Shown piece after piece: positions 12,869 through 14,933 of a DNA stretch of 14,933 nt. The DNA comes from CALBLZ01 sp041917855 (GTDB lineage Bacteria > Patescibacteriota > UBA1384 > CAILIB01). The DNA is taken from positions 1 through 14,933 of the forward strand of contig JAYRWT010000027.1 in the NCBI GenBank assembly GCA_041917855.1, written 5' to 3'. Position numbers and translations under genes: made by a program. The notes under the pieces are model-generated. The model was not told the DNA's origin, did no database searches, and was given only the letters and a program-made list of their open reading frames with translations. How positions within the stretch are numbered: position 1 is the stretch's first letter; each line of letters starts with the position of its first letter.

Positions 12869-13459
12869 ATGATGGCAGGTATGAGGAGCTGGATAAGAAT
12901 TTTTTTGCGGGCCGGTGTAATTGTTGCTGTACTTTCTATTATTTTCGTGGCAATTTTTGATACCGCACGCGATGCGTTACCGAAAATTGACATGGCAGTT
13001 CAGGGCTCCCAGCGCGAACTTGCCCAGGTTGGACTTGATCAATACCTAGTAGTTGCCGTAGCTGACGGAGACACAATCACAGTAAGTAGAGATGGTTCGG
13101 AATACAAGGTACGGCTCATTGGAGTCGACACTCCTGAGTCGGTCGATCCGCGCAAGCCAGTGCAATGTTTTGCGCAGCAATCTAGTGACTATACCAAGCA
13201 ACTTCTACTGGATACTGTTGTGACCCTGGTTCCGGACGAGAGTCAGAGCAATACTGACAAGTATGATCGGCTACTCAGGTATGTCCTGCTACCAAATGGC
13301 GAGTTAGCAAACCAGCAAATAATTAGAGATGGATACGGATATGAGTATACTTACCGTACCGCCTACCAGTACCAGAGAGCGTTTAAAGAAGCGCAAGCAG
13401 AAGCCCGCGCTGAGAAGCGCGGGCTGTGGTCTGACAATACTTGCAATGGCAGCCGTTAG
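12869..13459 (+). CDS. Membrane-anchored staphylococcal-type nuclease (SNase)
   Basis: 196 residues from the ATG at 12869; ATGs at 12872 and 12881 are close alternatives, and GGGGG at 12858-12862 is the only possible ribosome site. An upstream in-frame ATG at 12785 lies within the RNA structure and is unlikely. After a short basic start (MRSWIRIFLRAG) comes one membrane helix (about 14-30), so the enzyme domain probably faces outside. The SNase fold (about 60-192) has VADGDTITV, VRLIGVDTPE with Arg82, Asp87 and Glu90, and DKYDRLLRYVLL with Arg134, matching the staphylococcal nuclease Arg35, Asp40, Glu43 and Arg87. It is therefore likely an active Ca2+-dependent nuclease, plausibly used to break down external DNA or RNA for nucleotide uptake in a host-dependent cell (inference). 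Its stop abuts the stop of the converging SIMPL gene. Confidence 0.88.
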   Translation: MMAGMRSWIRIFLRAGVIVAVLSIIFVAIFDTARDALPKIDMAVQGSQRELAQVGLDQYLVVAVADGDTITVSRDGSEYKVRLIGVDTPESVDPRKPVQCFAQQSSDYTKQLLLDTVVTLVPDESQSNTDKYDRLLRYVLLPNGELANQQIIRDGYGYEYTYRTAYQYQRAFKEAQAEARAEKRGLWSDNTCNGSR

Positions 13460-14224
13460 CTACCAGATACGGTAGGTTACAGTAACACTTGTGCGAACTT
13501 CTTGTGTGCCAATTTGGAAGCTTGGGGCGGAGGCCGGATCAACCGTCAAGGTGGATCCAGGAGCAATCTCCTTGGACGAGCCCGTAGTATCCATCATTGG
13601 ATAGCCAACGCCGCCCATTGGGTAGGGATACGCCATGCCAGCATCACTAATGTTTGTTACTTTCCCAAGGCGGCTACCCATAGCCTTTGCGGTCTGTTCA
13701 GCTTTCTTGCGTGAGTTTTCGATGGCTTTGGTGCGCGCATCAAGCTCAAGGGTAAGCCTGGTCTCGTTTGTAAATCCGGGTAGGGGCGTGACTGTACTAG
13801 TAGCACCGCTTGATGCCAGGTAGTCACCCACCTTACGGGCAAGATCAGCATTCGTAACTGTGGCAGTAATACTGTAGTTTGCGGTGTAGGCTGTTGCAGT
13901 AGTCTGGCCATAGGCAGGCCAGCTAGATACATTAGTTTGAATCTTGGCAGTTTCTACACCAAGTTCCTTGAGCTTGCTTACCACGGCATTACCAGACTCA
14001 GAAGCAGATTTTATAGCTGATTCCGACGTCTCAGCTGTTTTTTGGTAGGAAGGCATAAACTGGTAGTAATCAGGAGTCTTTTCGATGATTCCTTCTCCGG
14101 TAACTACAATTGTTTTAAATAGCCCCATGTTCTGCCAAGGCTGACCATATACAACGCTACCGATAAGTAGCAGGCCGAGGACGCCGCTAACAATACGCCA
14201 ATCGAAGGAGATGTTTGTTTTCAT
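13460..14224 (-). CDS. SIMPL-domain (DUF541) membrane-anchored protein
   Basis: 254 residues from the ATG at 14224 (MKTNISFDW). A start at 14272 would add 16 residues but lies upstream of the likely -10, so the shorter form is preferred. One N-terminal membrane helix or uncleaved signal (about 10-28, VSGVLGLLLIGSVVYG) is followed by the SIMPL domain (about 37-254): TIVVTGEGIIEKTPDYYQF, KELGVETAKIQTN, the variable Tyr/Ala/Thr-rich strand pair, and ENSRKKAEQTAKAMGSRLGK, ending in VTVTYRIW. Family members form ring-like oligomers in the periplasm or on the outer face (BP26, YggE) and are linked to oxidative stress, but the molecular activity is not settled. Gene start: TATACT lies 6 nt before the ATG with no ribosome site, suggesting a leaderless mRNA. 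The stop is directly adjacent to the nuclease stop on the other strand. Confidence 0.87.
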   Translation of the reverse strand: MKTNISFDWRIVSGVLGLLLIGSVVYGQPWQNMGLFKTIVVTGEGIIEKTPDYYQFMPSYQKTAETSESAIKSASESGNAVVSKLKELGVETAKIQTNVSSWPAYGQTTATAYTANYSITATVTNADLARKVGDYLASSGATSTVTPLPGFTNETRLTLELDARTKAIENSRKKAEQTAKAMGSRLGKVTNISDAGMAYPYPMGGVGYPMMDTTGSSKEIAPGSTLTVDPASAPSFQIGTQEVRTSVTVTYRIW

Positions 14225-14230
14225 GCCATG

Positions 14231-14236
14231 AGTATA
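14231..14236 (-). promoter_or_regulatory. -10 box of a probable leaderless promoter for the SIMPL gene
   Basis: On the minus strand TATACT, preceded by TG, stands 6 nt before the ATG at 14224. A weak TTGCAC lies 19 bp further upstream. There is no Shine-Dalgarno sequence between the hexamer and the ATG. Confidence 0.5.
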
Positions 14237-14270
14237 CACCCCATTTGTCCTTACTGTGCAAGTTTTTAGC

Positions 14271-14302
14271 AAAACAAAAGGGGCAGTAGATACTACTGCC
14301 CC
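14271..14302 (-). terminator. Intrinsic terminator of the gene at 14325-14933
   Basis: A perfect 10-bp stem GGGGCAGTAG / CTACTGCCCC with a 3-nt loop (14280-14302). On the minus strand it is followed by TTTTGTTTT (14271-14279). It separates the upstream gene from the SIMPL gene. Confidence 0.9.
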
Positions 14303-14324
14303 AGCTGATTTTCGCTACACAGCG

Positions 14325-14933
14325 TTACACCAGAACATTCCACCAGGCAAAGTTGTTCATGTCTTGGCGGTGAGCCAAGCTGGTTGAACTGCCCTTAACC
14401 GTAATAGAACCAACGTCGCCCGTCTCGTAAAAGGGGGCACCGTAAAGTCGGGCAACCGCCAGAACGTCAGGGGCGCTCGGTAACTGCATGACGCTGTCCT
14501 CCCAGCGATATGGGAGACAATTGTTGTTGGTTTCTGCCAGGCATGCCGCCAAAAGACTGGTGGTTGCTCTGCAGCTCATATCATCTACCATCCCAGCATC
14601 GGGCTGATAGTAGGGTGAATAACGATCCAGCCCAGAGTTTTCAGGATTGAGTAGAGCGCGAATATCGCACTGGTGCATACCAGTACCAACCACGCCCTGC
14701 ACAATAGTTGCCTGATCCCAGCTATTTCTGCCAGGGGCATTCCTGTAGCCGAATACTGCATCGCCACTCAGTGCTTCCACCCGGAAGCAGAGCTGAAAGA
14801 ACCGAGCGTGCTGAGCTGGGCTGGCAATAATCTGAGCGGCTATTGGGGCTTCACCATCTCTGCGTTTAAGCGTCTGGAAATCAGCTCCAGCAATCAATGT
14901 GGCATCAAGCTCGAGCGCTCCCTTCTGTGTAGC
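14325..14933 (-). CDS. C-terminal part of an unrecognised protein (5' end outside window)
   Basis: The frame is open to the window edge (about 202 residues visible); an internal TTG at 14897 is not needed as a start. I do not recognise the family. There is no membrane helix in the visible part. Five Cys (in QLCFRV, HQCDI, MSCRA, AACLAE, NNCLP), many Asn, Tyr, Trp and Gly, and the short aromatic end NNFAWWNVLV give it the look of an exported, disulfide-bonded beta-rich domain; this is inference from composition. Phrases such as FQLCFRVEALSGDAVFGYRN and DVGSITVKGSS suggest repeated beta strands. It is the last gene of its transcript, ending 23 nt before a strong terminator. Its upstream part would be needed to look for a signal peptide or a larger surface-protein architecture. 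Confidence 0.7.
   Translation of the reverse strand, partial: ATQKGALELDATLIAGADFQTLKRRDGEAPIAAQIIASPAQHARFFQLCFRVEALSGDAVFGYRNAPGRNSWDQATIVQGVVGTGMHQCDIRALLNPENSGLDRYSPYYQPDAGMVDDMSCRATTSLLAACLAETNNNCLPYRWEDSVMQLPSAPDVLAVARLYGAPFYETGDVGSITVKGSSTSLAHRQDMNNFAWWNVLV

Overview
The window looks like a chromosomal stretch from a small-genome bacterium of the Candidate Phyla Radiation / Patescibacteria type, possibly Saccharibacteria. This rests on the ftsK / RodZ-like / recA / recX order, the heavily altered versions of normally well-conserved enzymes, and the tight gene packing. No marker in the window fixes the phylum, so the assignment is an inference. The standard genetic code reads cleanly throughout. 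No mobile element, CRISPR array or prophage gene was seen.

Layout. (1) 2-6132, plus strand: the 3' part of an FtsK/SpoIIIE DNA translocase, a RodZ-like HTH membrane protein, recA (own promoter with a 19-bp palindrome over the -10), recX, and a 748-residue protein with the fold order of PEP synthase but without its catalytic His and Cys. recX and the last gene are packed with recA (1-nt gap, then an ATGA overlap). (2) 9645-6107, minus strand: a three-gene operon of a small membrane protein, a Clp/Hsp100-type AAA+ protein with two N-terminal membrane helices, a dead first ATPase domain and a live second one, and a six-helix membrane protein. It converges on region 1 with a 26-bp overlap of coding ends. 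(3) 9793-11592, plus strand: tRNA-Asn(GTT) with a strong terminator, a YjjX-type NTPase, an unrecognised acidic protein, and a GlsB/YeaQ-type small membrane protein. (4) 11629-13459, plus strand: a coiled-coil protein, then about 730 nt that appear non-coding, headed by a near-consensus promoter (TTGACA, 17 bp, TATACA) and full of stable hairpins with GNRA and UUCG loops plus long-range helices, then a membrane-anchored thermonuclease. (5) 14933-13460, minus strand: the C-terminal part of an unrecognised cysteine-containing protein with its terminator, then a SIMPL-domain membrane protein whose stop codon abuts the nuclease stop.

The strongest candidate for something undescribed is the large structured RNA at about 12120-12850. 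I could not match it to RNase P RNA, tmRNA, SRP RNA, or group I or II introns by their conserved motifs. It may be a free RNA or a very long leader of the nuclease gene. Second is the membrane Clp operon, where both the ATPase of D1 and the D2 pore tyrosine are gone. Third is the PEP-synthase-like pseudoenzyme. Three genes seem to start leaderless, with the -10 box 6-9 nt before the ATG and no Shine-Dalgarno sequence.
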